This document shows positions 1 through 5,704 of a stretch of 27,471 nt of DNA, one piece after another. This stretch comes from a virus: IMG/VR virus record IMGVR_UViG_3300048015_000168, positions 1 to 27,471 of that record. One strand, written 5' to 3'. Below the pieces are notes generated by a model. That model saw only the letters and a program-made list of their open reading frames with translations, was not told the DNA's origin and searched no databases. How positions within the stretch are numbered: position 1 is the stretch's first letter; each line of letters begins with the position of its first letter. A program made the translations under genes and the position numbers.

Positions 1-21
1 AAAAACTTCGGGGGAGGAGTC

Positions 22-903
22 ATGTCTAAGGATAATTTTTGGGTCATTAAGATCCCTCAATGGGATAAGCACAACGCCAAACAAAACAGACAAAAGTACT
101 ACCTAATGGACTGCCGAATGCACAAAGATCCGCAGTTTTTATCGCTATCGCCCGGGGCTCGACTCGCCTTCTTGTGGCTACTCGGGGAGGTAGCGACCAG
201 CACACGGCGAGAGGCTTGGTGTAGGCCGGTCGACCTACACCCGATCACCGGTCGTAAGCCGCCCGCTATACGGTCGTTGCTCGACGAGCTATGTAGTATT
301 GAATGGATTCAAATACTTAGCGGACCAAATTTATCACAAGCAAAGGTAAGTAAAGATAAGATAAGTAAAGATAAGGGGCGCACGCTGAAAAAGCCGAGGG
401 ACCCTGACCCTAAAACAGCGCCGCCGGAGGCGCCGCCCCCTGAGCAGAAAAGCTTGGTTCTTGTGGATGAGCCAAAGCCGGAGCCCGAGAAGCTGCCGAC
501 GGTGAGCGGGTACTACATCGACTGCTGGAAGCAGCGAGTCGGTGGAGGAACAAAATCTCCGGACCTTGGCCCGAAGCAGCATGGTCAGCTCGCCAGGTTG
601 AGCAAGGACCACGGGCACCGGCGCACGCTAGAGCTCATACGCTCCTACTTCCGGATGACCGACCCGTTCTACCTGAAGCGCGGCTATGACGTCGGCACTC
701 TCGTGGTGAGCATCGCGGCCATCAACCAGTTTGAGGCGTCGGGCAAGATCGTCACGAAGAAGGTCGTCGAGGCGTTCGAGGAAAAAGTTGACCAGGAGCA
801 GGGGACCGACAAGAAGCCTCGGAAGTCTCTCGAGGAGCTGGTAAGGGAGCGTGAGGAGATGTACGCGAATTCCGGCGAGCGGCCGAAACTGGAGGGTAGA
901 TGA
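22..903 (+). CDS. Putative phage replication initiator (replisome organizer-like), 293 aa
   Basis: Probably binds the phage origin and recruits the replication machinery. What is visible: an N-terminal part (about residues 25-100) with the length and helical look of a winged-helix DNA-binding domain; a low-complexity linker (about 107-165) that starts with a VSKDK-ISKDK duplication and is then rich in Pro, Glu and Lys; and a C-terminal helical part (about 170-260). This two-domain layout with a flexible linker is known for lambda O-type and lactococcal phage replisome organizers. The start is ATG with a strong GGGGGAGGAG site 5 bases upstream. The stop overlaps the next gene's ATG (ATGA), and that next gene looks like a helicase loader, which supports the role. 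The first 380 bases are visibly AT-richer than the rest. I see no signature motif that fixes the family, so the function is inferred from layout and context. Confidence 0.6.
   Translation: MSKDNFWVIKIPQWDKHNAKQNRQKYYLMDCRMHKDPQFLSLSPGARLAFLWLLGEVATSTRREAWCRPVDLHPITGRKPPAIRSLLDELCSIEWIQILSGPNLSQAKVSKDKISKDKGRTLKKPRDPDPKTAPPEAPPPEQKSLVLVDEPKPEPEKLPTVSGYYIDCWKQRVGGGTKSPDLGPKQHGQLARLSKDHGHRRTLELIRSYFRMTDPFYLKRGYDVGTLVVSIAAINQFEASGKIVTKKVVEAFEEKVDQEQGTDKKPRKSLEELVREREEMYANSGERPKLEGR
347..376 (+). repeat. Tandem 15-base repeat inside initiator gene, possible origin iterons
   Basis: Two adjacent 15-base units (347-361 and 362-376), each reading TAAGTAAAGATAAG plus one base, lie in an AT-rich stretch of the initiator gene and encode its VSKDK-ISKDK linker. 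In lambda and several lactococcal phages the replication origin is a set of iterons within the initiator gene's linker region. By analogy this may be the origin; with only two units this is an inference. Confidence 0.35.
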
Positions 904-1397
904 ACGTCACGCAGAAAGACCTAGAGTTCCAGATCGACCGCCTGGCCGACACGTTCGGCGACAAGGCCTTCACGAACGAAAGGAGGGCCATGCTCTGGAA
1001 CATTTTCAAGAACACGCCCTACGTCACGGTGATCGCGATCATCGACCACTTCATCCGCTCGTCCAGGTACGCTCCGATGCCTGCCGACATCGCCGAGCTG
1101 GTGGCCAGGTCCGGCGCCTCGGGCAAATCAAAGGCTCTGGGCGAGATCCGACTGCGGAGCGAGGCCAAGTGCCACGATTGCGCGGACTCGGGCTTCATAC
1201 GCCTCTCTCGGCTTCCTGCACATGAGCCATGGGCCAAGTACCTGGACGGCTCTGCTCCGTGCCATTGCCATCGTGGTAGGCAGCTCATCGAGGCGGGCCG
1301 GAGGCTCAAGGAGCCCCACGACTTCGGTCCGCAGTACAGCGACCACTGGTCCCGTAGCTACCGGATACTGAACCCGTGGGACGGGTTTGACCTGTGA
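900..1397 (+). CDS. Putative helicase loader-like protein with zinc-ligand-like cluster, 165 aa
   Basis: Likely helps bring the replicative helicase to the origin. The N-terminal 75 residues (TQKDLEFQIDRLADTFG, then NIFKNTPYVTVIAIIDHFI and a PMPADIAELV motif) resemble the helical helicase-interaction domain of phage loaders such as SPP1 G39P, where a conserved proline-containing segment precedes the linker. The C-terminal part has C91-x2-C94 and a C121-H-C123-H cluster that could bind zinc. Its ATG overlaps the stop of the initiator-like gene (ATGA), so the two are probably translationally coupled. The arrangement initiator then loader is common in phages without their own helicase, and no helicase gene is seen here. 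No AAA+ Walker motif is present, so it is not a DnaC-type ATPase loader. Confidence 0.55.
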   Translation: MNVTQKDLEFQIDRLADTFGDKAFTNERRAMLWNIFKNTPYVTVIAIIDHFIRSSRYAPMPADIAELVARSGASGKSKALGEIRLRSEAKCHDCADSGFIRLSRLPAHEPWAKYLDGSAPCHCHRGRQLIEAGRRLKEPHDFGPQYSDHWSRSYRILNPWDGFDL

Positions 1398-1441
1398 AGC
1401 GAACTATCGACAACGCCATCAAAATCCATTGAGGAGGAAAC

Positions 1442-2275
1442 GTGAACGAAGTGATGAAAAGCTTTAACGGCTATGAGGTGCGCATGCACATCGACGACAA
1501 GGGCCAGCCCTGGTGGGAGGCCTCTGACGTTTGCAAGATACTCGACTTGGACAACGTGTCGCAGGCGATGTCGAGACTTGAGAAGGAAGAATGGGGCTAC
1601 GTCAGCTCAAGTGATGACGTCGGGCGTCGCGCAGAAAAGATCTGCGTGAACGAGCCTGGCCTGTACGCACTCATTTTTGGGTCGAGGAAGCCGGAGGCGA
1701 AGGATTTCAAAAAGTGGGTTACTGGTGAAGTCCTGCCCACGATCCGTCAGACGGGCTCATACTCGACCGCCCCATTGTCACTCTCACAGCAGCTGCTCAT
1801 GTCGGCTCAGGCGATGGTCGAGATCGAGCGCAGACAGTCGGAGTCAGATGCCAAAATAGCCGCAGTCCAAACCGACGTGAGGGCTTTAGAGTCTAGGACC
1901 GATGCGAAGATCGAGGCGTTCGAGAAGAAGCTCATCGTCGAGCAGGTAAACCAGTTTCCGCCAGACTGTGAGACCCTGGAGCACATCACGGAGCGGTGCT
2001 TTGCGGGCATTACGGCGGCCCACGTCTCCACATGGCTGCACCACCTCGCCCATCCCGTCAGGAACTACCAGTACACCGACCAGGCCGGACAGATGTTCTC
2101 CAAAGAGGTCTGGCTCAAAGCGGGCCTTGAGCAAGCCGCGGACCGCCTGAGGATGGAGGCCCAGATCACGAAGCGGACGCCGAAGAACTTGATCTGCTTC
2201 CATCCGAGGCTCGGGCGATTCTTCGTGAAGACCGTCTCCCACAAGAAGAACCTCCTCGACAGTTTGGAGTCCTAG
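1442..2275 (+). CDS. BRO family (Bro-N) antirepressor-like protein, 277 aa
   Basis: Putative DNA-binding regulator. Residues 1-108 match the Bro-N fold by eye: GYEVRMHIDDKGQPWWEASD, a VCKILDLDNVSQAM helix-turn segment, a VNEPGLYALIFGSRKPEAKDFK segment (shown here without claim to exact boundaries) and the hallmark WVTGEVLPTIRQTGSY. Residues about 112-170 look like a coiled coil (AMVEIERRQSESDAKIAAVQ and onward), suggesting oligomerisation. Residues about 171-277 form a separate C-terminal domain rich in His, Trp and Arg that I do not recognise; many phage Bro-N proteins carry exchangeable C-terminal domains. The start is GTG with an excellent GAGGAGGAA site. In temperate phages such proteins act as antirepressors, but no repressor is visible in this window. 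Confidence 0.75.
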   Translation: MNEVMKSFNGYEVRMHIDDKGQPWWEASDVCKILDLDNVSQAMSRLEKEEWGYVSSSDDVGRRAEKICVNEPGLYALIFGSRKPEAKDFKKWVTGEVLPTIRQTGSYSTAPLSLSQQLLMSAQAMVEIERRQSESDAKIAAVQTDVRALESRTDAKIEAFEKKLIVEQVNQFPPDCETLEHITERCFAGITAAHVSTWLHHLAHPVRNYQYTDQAGQMFSKEVWLKAGLEQAADRLRMEAQITKRTPKNLICFHPRLGRFFVKTVSHKKNLLDSLES

Positions 2276-2347
2276 CATCGACGCTATGCGCCGTGAAGCA
2301 GATTTCTGTTTACATCGGCCAGGAACCGTCGCAATTAGTTCCACGTA

Positions 2348-2442
2348 GCGCTTCGGAAGAGCAATCGACACAGAAAATATTTACACCCGCACTCCCCAAG
2401 GGACGCGGGTCCTCGGACCCAGGCACTCTTCTTCCGAAGCGC
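2348..2442 (+). repeat. 12-base perfect inverted repeat enclosing a strong hairpin
   Basis: GCGCTTCGGAAG (2348-2359) is exactly complementary to CTTCCGAAGCGC (2431-2442). Between them lies a second perfect hairpin, GGGTCC-TC-GGACCC (2407-2420). A further pair, CCAGGC (2419-2424) with GCCTGG (2444-2449), overlaps these and could form only as an alternative or pseudoknot. The segment is in a gene-free stretch, so it may be a structured RNA, an operator region or a recombination site. No T run follows, so it is not an obvious terminator. Confidence 0.55.
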
Positions 2443-2465
2443 AGCCTGGTCTCCGGGGGACTTTT

Positions 2466-2699
2466 AAGCTGTGGGGAAATTCCTCGGTCAATTCGTGAAA
2501 ACGATGCCACACGAGGTTAGTAGTCCACTGGAGACACGCTCTTTTGTCGCTTATGTGACGCGAATGCAAATTCGCAAGAACGGCCTCAGTCGCGCGGGGC
2601 AACTGACTTTTGTTTACAGCCGGAGCGGGCGGTTGATGTGTGAGCGGTGTCCGCGTGGGGCAGCCTTGCCACGCCCCTTAGCCGCTCCGGCACTTTTTT
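2466..2699 (+). ncRNA. Candidate structured RNA, copy 1 of a duplicated element
   Basis: This copy shares blocks with the segment at 5516-5676: AAGCTGTGG, then TCC(A/G)CTGGAGACACGCTCT (18 of 19 identical; here 2524-2542), then ACTGACTT, then a GAGCGGTGTCC-like 3' block (2642-2652). GACAC plus GCTC (2533-2541) can pair with GAGC plus GTGTC (2642-2651) across one bulged base. A perfect 6-bp hairpin with a GCAA tetraloop lies inside (2560-2575). The 3' end has a 10-bp stem and a T run. The pairing just described crosses that terminator stem, so they would be alternatives or a pseudoknot. A 76-codon frame from GTG 2471 spans the region and is the competing explanation. Confidence 0.4.
2619..2699 (+). 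terminator. Terminator-like compound stem with T6 run
   Basis: GCCGGAGCGG (2619-2628) is perfectly complementary to CCGCTCCGGC (2682-2691), followed by ACTTTTTT (2692-2699). The 53-base loop contains an inner hairpin formed by GCGT (2653-2656) with ACGC (2671-2674) and GGCA (2659-2662) with TGCC (2667-2670). The long loop is atypical of a simple intrinsic terminator, but stem, T run and position just ahead of a gene fit a terminator or attenuator. Confidence 0.6.
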
Positions 2700-2713
2700 G
2701 AAGAGGAGTACTT

Positions 2714-2734
2714 ATGCGAGAAGACAATGAGTGA
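2714..2734 (+). CDS. Six-codon leader frame (MREDNE) overlapping the Gp157-like start
   Basis: The GAGGAG site at 2703-2708 is ideally spaced from ATG 2714, not from ATG 2727 of the next gene. ATG 2714 opens MREDNE and stops at TGA 2732-2734, overlapping the downstream ATG in another frame. Ribosomes may therefore enter here and restart on the Gp157-like gene, a translational coupling device; or ATG 2727 simply uses the same site with long spacing. No peptide function is implied. Confidence 0.3.
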   Translation: MREDNE

Positions 2735-3281
2735 AGCCGCGGGCAAGTCCCTGGTCGCGATGATGTCCGACGTCATGGCCATGGAGAACGCGCTGATCGA
2801 GTCGGGCGGCGAGCTGACCCCGGAGATGGAGCAGGAGTGGGCGCTTACGCAGGACAACTTCCAGGACAAGGTCGACCGGTACTACTACGTCATCGAGGGC
2901 CTCGTGTCCCGGGCCGAGTACTTCCGGTCGATCGAGCGGCAGGCGCAGGCCGCCCGGCGGGTGTTCGAAAGCCAGGAGGAGCGGCTGAAGAACAACCTGA
3001 AGTACGCGATGGTGGAGATGACCGTCGCGGAGCTGAGGGGACATGACTACCGCTACCGCCTCGTGCAGACCAAGCCGAAGCTGGTCATAGACCAGGACCT
3101 CCTGCCGGCCGCGTACTTCAAGGAGGAGGTCACTCGGGTGCCGGACAGGGCGCTGATCGAGCAGGACCTGGAGCTCGGCGTCCGGATACCCGGCGTCGAG
3201 CTGGTGGAGTCCGCGCACGTCAGGCCGTACGTCAACGCGGGAACGAAGGCTAAACAAGTCAAGGAGAATTCAATTGGGTGA
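2727..3281 (+). CDS. Gp157-like phage protein (siphovirus Gp157 family), 184 aa
   Basis: The family is found beside recombination and replication genes in many phages; its biochemical role is not settled, and linkage to phage resistance has been discussed for the Streptococcus thermophilus phage founder. Visible features: an acidic helical N terminus (ELTPEMEQEWALTQDNFQDK), a tyrosine-rich DRYYYVI segment, a long coiled-coil part (about residues 60-105, RSIERQAQAARRVFESQEER), and a small C-terminal beta-rich region ending with LELGVRIPGVELVES, which is characteristic of the family's tail. The length is usual. It sits two genes upstream of an ERF annealing protein, a typical neighbourhood. The start at ATG 2727 lacks its own well-spaced ribosome site; see the leader frame. 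Confidence 0.8.
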   Translation: MSEAAGKSLVAMMSDVMAMENALIESGGELTPEMEQEWALTQDNFQDKVDRYYYVIEGLVSRAEYFRSIERQAQAARRVFESQEERLKNNLKYAMVEMTVAELRGHDYRYRLVQTKPKLVIDQDLLPAAYFKEEVTRVPDRALIEQDLELGVRIPGVELVESAHVRPYVNAGTKAKQVKENSIG

Positions 3282-3438
3282 GATCGCGGTCATGATGCTG
3301 GACGGTATTTTGTGCGAGGGCTGCGGGGCGATAATGGAGGATATTATGGATGACCTGATGGACGAGGAAAAGGGCATTCTCGACGGGCCGGGACACTCCA
3401 TGAAGTGCGCGGGCTGCGCGGATGAGGAGGAGCAATGA
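3274..3438 (+). CDS. CxxC...CxxC microprotein, putative zinc binding, 54 aa
   Basis: A short gene starting at TTG 3274, 7 bases after a perfect AAGGAG (3261-3266). It overlaps the Gp157-like stop by 8 bases and its own stop overlaps the ERF start (ATGA), so it fits the operon exactly. The protein has C14-x2-C17 near the start (LCEGCG) and C45-x2-C48 near the end (MKCAGCADEEEQ), with H41 nearby and a strongly acidic helix between (EDIMDDLMDEE). Two CxxC knuckles suggest one zinc site. Very small CxxC proteins of this kind are frequent in phage early operons and are mostly uncharacterised. Confidence 0.7.
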   Translation: MGEIAVMMLDGILCEGCGAIMEDIMDDLMDEEKGILDGPGHSMKCAGCADEEEQ

Positions 3439-4274
3439 CAGACCGAGAGCTAAGGGATTCGGACGTCGATGACCTTGTCAAGGGGATGATCGACGACATC
3501 CGCTCTGCGGTTTACAGGATGACCTGCGAGTTCTCGGATGAGACCAGGCTGAAGGAGCTGCCGCTCGCCCTGGCCAGCGCACAGAAGGCGATCAAACCCC
3601 CGGTCAAGAACAAGAAGGTGGACTTCCAGCCGCAGGGCAAGCCGCGCGTGAAGTACAACTACGCCGACCTCGCCGACGTGATAGAGGCGATCCGCGAACC
3701 GCTCGCGGCCAACGGCCTGTCGTACTCCCATACCATGGGCTTTCAGTCGGACCAGTACGGAATGAGGACGGTCCTCATTCACTCCTCGGGCGAGCGATTG
3801 TCGACGTGGTATCCGCTGCCGCACCCTAAGGACATGCGCCCTCAGGAGTTCGGATCGGCCCTTACGTACGCGCGCAGGTACAGCATATCGTGCCTGGTGG
3901 GCATCGCGAGCGAGGACGACGACGACGGCCAGGCGGTCGCGCACGCCGACAAGCCGAAGCCCGCAGCGGCCGTCCAGCCCAAGCCGCAGCCGAAGGCGAT
4001 TCCCACCAGCCCCTCATCCGTTAAGCCGCCCGTGAGGAACGAGGCGCCGGCCTCCGAGGCGCAGGTCAAGAAGCTGTTCGCGATGGGCAAGGAGCGGATG
4101 ATCAGCCAGGACGTCCTGCGTGGAACGCTCAAGGGCCTCTACGGGATCGAGTCGACGAAGGACCTGAAGCGCTGGCACATGGACGAGCTCTACGAGACGC
4201 TCGCCGACCCCGACTGCGGTGACGCCAAGCTGATGGCCATGGTCGCGGCCAAGCAGAAGGAGGCTGGGCAGTGA
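3435..4274 (+). CDS. erf: ERF superfamily single-strand annealing protein, 279 aa
   Basis: Promotes annealing of complementary single strands in phage recombination, as P22 Erf does. Recognised from the order of family blocks: LALASAQKAIKPPVKNKKVD (about residues 44-63), YNYADLADVIEAIREPLAANG (74-94, boundary approximate), the HSSGERLSTWYPLP strand pair (116-129), QEFGSALTYARRYSISCLVG (137-156) and the acidic EDDDDG end of the core (160-165). A Pro/Lys/Ala-rich linker (about 168-205) leads to a small helical C-terminal domain (ASEAQVKKLFAMGKERMI), a common arrangement where the tail contacts partners or DNA. The ATG overlaps the previous stop. Neighbouring Gp157-like and RusA-like genes agree with a recombination module. 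Confidence 0.9.
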   Translation: MTDRELRDSDVDDLVKGMIDDIRSAVYRMTCEFSDETRLKELPLALASAQKAIKPPVKNKKVDFQPQGKPRVKYNYADLADVIEAIREPLAANGLSYSHTMGFQSDQYGMRTVLIHSSGERLSTWYPLPHPKDMRPQEFGSALTYARRYSISCLVGIASEDDDDGQAVAHADKPKPAAAVQPKPQPKAIPTSPSSVKPPVRNEAPASEAQVKKLFAMGKERMISQDVLRGTLKGLYGIESTKDLKRWHMDELYETLADPDCGDAKLMAMVAAKQKEAGQ

Positions 4275-4480
4275 CGCTGAGGGTAAAGTGCATCAAGTGC
4301 GGGGCGGAGTGCCCGGAGACGAGCACAGGGCTCTGCGCGCCCTGCCGTAAGGTGAAGTGCGCGAGGCCCGGCTGCGAGCGGCTGGTGCTGAGGAGGTCTG
4401 ACCGGACATTCTGCGCCGAGCACACCTACGGGAAGAGGGTCAGGCCCGACGAGCGCCGCTTTCTGGTGGAGGGCGTCTAG
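4271..4480 (+). CDS. Zinc-binding microprotein, paralog A, 69 aa
   Basis: Starts at GTG 4271 overlapping the ERF stop (GTGA). Cysteines at C7-x2-C10, C22-x2-C25, C30-x4-C35 and C48-x2-H51 form two plausible zinc sites, one CxxC/CxxC and one CxxxxC/CxxH. The core pattern TGLC-x2-CR-x-VKCA-x2-GCE-(x)-RLV-x-R recurs in the next gene, so the two are tandem paralogs. Basic residues between the knuckles suggest nucleic-acid binding, but nothing proves it. I do not recognise a named family; McrA- or HNH-type enzymes share such knuckles, but the protein is too short and lacks an HNH motif. Confidence 0.75.
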   Translation: MTLRVKCIKCGAECPETSTGLCAPCRKVKCARPGCERLVLRRSDRTFCAEHTYGKRVRPDERRFLVEGV

Positions 4481-4481
4481 C

Positions 4482-4709
4482 GTGAAGACCGGGAGGGAGA
4501 CGCGCAAGAGGGCCATCGCGAACTGCCAGCGCTGCGGAGACGGCATGCCCAGCCTGAACAAGACGGGGCTCTGCTTCAGGTGCCGGACCGTCAAGTGCGC
4601 GCACGAGGGGTGCGAGGAGCGGCTCGTGATCCGCGGCATGGCCAAGGGCTTCTGCAAAAGCCACGTCCAGAGGAACAAACCTAAACAGTATAGGGGAATA
4701 GACATATGA
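4482..4709 (+). CDS. Zinc-binding microprotein, paralog B, 75 aa
   Basis: Begins at GTG 4482, one base after the stop of paralog A, and ends overlapping the next ATG. The ligands line up with paralog A: C15-x2-C18, C31-x2-C34, C39-x4-C44 and C58-x2-H61, around the shared TGLC-x2-CR-x-VKCA core. It has an 8-residue longer, very basic N terminus (KTGRETRKRA) and one residue inserted after the GCE motif. DNA identity is only partial, so the duplication is not recent. The role is unknown; small basic zinc proteins in phage early regions often act as transcription or nuclease modulators. Confidence 0.75.
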   Translation: MKTGRETRKRAIANCQRCGDGMPSLNKTGLCFRCRTVKCAHEGCEERLVIRGMAKGFCKSHVQRNKPKQYRGIDI

Positions 4710-4987
4710 GCACATACCCGCACATAGAGAGCATTGGGCTGGAAATAGTTGAGATTAAGTTCGCAGCTTTTGGAGGCCTCCTCACTACCTGTTATGTCCG
4801 CGCCGACGAGCTTGAAGCCCTGTTGGCAAAGGCCAATGCTCCTGTGGCACTTAGCTACGACGAGTGGTGCGCGCGCGGGGGCGTTGACAGCGAGCGCGGA
4901 TACTACTCCGGCTACGGAGCTTACCTTTCAAAGTGGCGCGATGACCACGGAATACCTACGGACGTGAACTATGAGAAGTATAAATAA
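4706..4987 (+). CDS. Hypothetical protein, 93 aa
   Basis: No recognised family. The start ATG overlaps the previous stop (ATGA), and a GGGGAA site lies about 8 bases upstream. The sequence is a small mixed alpha/beta protein: an N-terminal strand-rich half (IESIGLEIVEIKFAAFGG), a short helix (ADELEALLAKANA), then a Tyr- and Gly-rich second half (SERGYYSGYGAYLSKWRDD). There are no membrane segments and no cysteine clusters. Composition shifts here to a lower GC than the preceding genes, marking the start of the AT-richer accessory block. Confidence 0.7.
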   Translation: MSTYPHIESIGLEIVEIKFAAFGGLLTTCYVRADELEALLAKANAPVALSYDEWCARGGVDSERGYYSGYGAYLSKWRDDHGIPTDVNYEKYK

Positions 4988-5383
4988 ATGGGCATGAATC
5001 AAATCGAGCTAAAAGACATTATAAAGAAGCACGGCAAGTGGCTAAAAAATGAGTATGGCTGCGCAAGGGCGGATCTGAGCTCTGCGAACCTGCGCTTTGC
5101 GAACCTGCAGTCTGCTGACCTGCACTCTGCGAACCTGCGCTCTATCAAGTTGGACTTTTACGAAGTCCTTTTGACGGCCATTCCCGAGGTGGCGGGACTT
5201 TACGATTCTCTCATGCGCGGCAAGGTCGATGGCTCGAAATATACTGGCGAATGCGCATGTTTGGTTGGAACAATCGCGAACGTTCGCAAGGTTGACGTCG
5301 ATACGCTTAAGAAAAATTCGAATCGACCTGCAGAAGTTTGGTTCCTCGGCATTCGCAAAGGCGATGTGCCGCAATCGAATTAG
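4988..5383 (+). CDS. Pentapeptide-repeat protein, ends at an in-frame amber codon, 131 aa
   Basis: Helical start (ELKDIIKKHGKWLKNEYG), then five to six pentapeptide repeats of the A(D/N)LxS type at residues 28-55 (ADLSS ANLRF ANLQS ADLHS ANLRS), which form one short right-handed beta-helix. A domain follows with YTGECACLVGTIANVRKV and SNRPAEVWFLGIRKGDVPQSN. From memory, related phage pentapeptide proteins continue past the latter motif with a residue, then VSxIT and a WIEEF-like end. Here the TAG at 5381-5383 falls precisely there, and the same frame continues VSDITRECIEEF. The gene is thus either truncated by a CAG-to-TAG change or read through. The start ATG follows directly on the previous stop, with a weak GAGAAG site. 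Function of the family is unknown. Confidence 0.8.
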   Translation: MGMNQIELKDIIKKHGKWLKNEYGCARADLSSANLRFANLQSADLHSANLRSIKLDFYEVLLTAIPEVAGLYDSLMRGKVDGSKYTGECACLVGTIANVRKVDVDTLKKNSNRPAEVWFLGIRKGDVPQSN

Positions 5384-5539
5384 GTGTCTGATATCACTCG
5401 CGAATGTATTGAGGAGTTTGCGGCCGAGCACAAGATTGAGCTTGCGAAGTACAGGCTTGTGTCGCGCCTCGAGTTCCTGAAGCGTTTAAGGATTAGTTTT
5501 GGGCGGCGGCGTGGGAAGCTGTGGAGTAAGCATCGTTAG
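5384..5539 (+). pseudogene. Displaced C-terminal part of the pentapeptide-repeat protein, beyond the amber codon
   Basis: In frame with the preceding gene, straight after TAG 5381-5383, runs a 51-codon open stretch beginning VSDITRECIEEFAAEHKIEL and ending in a basic tail (GRRRGKLWSKHR), stopped by TAG 5537-5539. The first dozen residues look like the expected continuation of the family motif. It has a GTG as first codon but no ribosome site, so separate translation is unlikely. The basic tail may itself run into the next structured element. Confidence 0.5.
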
Positions 5540-5676
5540 GCACATGCTCCGCTGGAGACACGCTCTGACCGGGGAATGACACTGACTTGGGTAAGGGCCT
5601 AGGCAACCTCTCGAAGTCTGCACCGAGTGCGCGGGCACTAAAGTCAAGGCCACGTAGCGAGTGTCCAGCGCTTTTT
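5516..5676 (+). ncRNA. Candidate structured RNA, copy 2 of a duplicated element
   Basis: Shares with 2466-2699 the blocks AAGCTGTGG (5516-5524), GTTAG, TCCGCTGGAGACACGCTCT (5548-5566; 18 of 19 identical), CGGGG, ACTGACTT and GTGTCC. The 5' block pairs with the 3' end: CGCTG (5550-5554) with CAGCG (5666-5670), GACAC (5557-5561) with GTGTC (5661-5665), and GCT (5562-5564) with AGC (5656-5658), with a GA bulge on each side. An internal AGTGC-GCGG-GCACT hairpin lies near 5625-5640. The closing stem is followed by CTTTTT (5671-5676). No open frame spans this copy, which argues for an RNA or DNA role. It is read in the same orientation and lies ahead of the next gene, as copy 1 does. Confidence 0.45.
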
Positions 5677-5704
5677 AACATCGCGGTTTAGCCGCAGGAG
5701 GCTT

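Larger units (their letters stand above)
2276..2726 (+). other. 451-base gene-free segment with several structured elements
   Basis: The only stretch over 300 bases without a supported gene. Open frames exist (for example from GTG 2293 and GTG 2471) but lack well-spaced ribosome sites and have unconvincing composition. The segment holds the inverted repeat at 2348-2442, a GNRA-loop hairpin at 2560-2575, one copy of a duplicated structured element (about 2466-2699), a terminator-like stem with a T run ending at 2699, and a short leader frame just before the Gp157-like gene. It probably contains the leader or promoter region of the recombination operon, but I could not place a convincing -35/-10 pair. 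Confidence 0.6.

Noticed and set aside
1394-1432. 12-codon frame MKRTIDNAIKIH between the loader-like and BRO genes
   Set aside because: GTGA overlap at the start and a stop within the next ribosome site are suggestive of coupling, but it is too short to support as a gene.
2293-2520. 75-codon frame after the BRO gene
   Set aside because: No ribosome site and unlikely composition; it covers the inverted repeat instead.
2471-2701. 76-codon frame across element copy 1
   Set aside because: GTG start with a poorly spaced site; the matching region in copy 2 has no open frame, so the shared sequence is better explained as non-coding. The single mismatch in the 19-base block would be silent in this frame, so the coding option is not fully excluded.
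5381-5383. Genome-wide reassignment of TAG to an amino acid
   Set aside because: TAG ends several other genes (for example at 2275, 4480, 7499, 8652, 10181, 23561, 25661) exactly where neighbours begin or homologous length ends.
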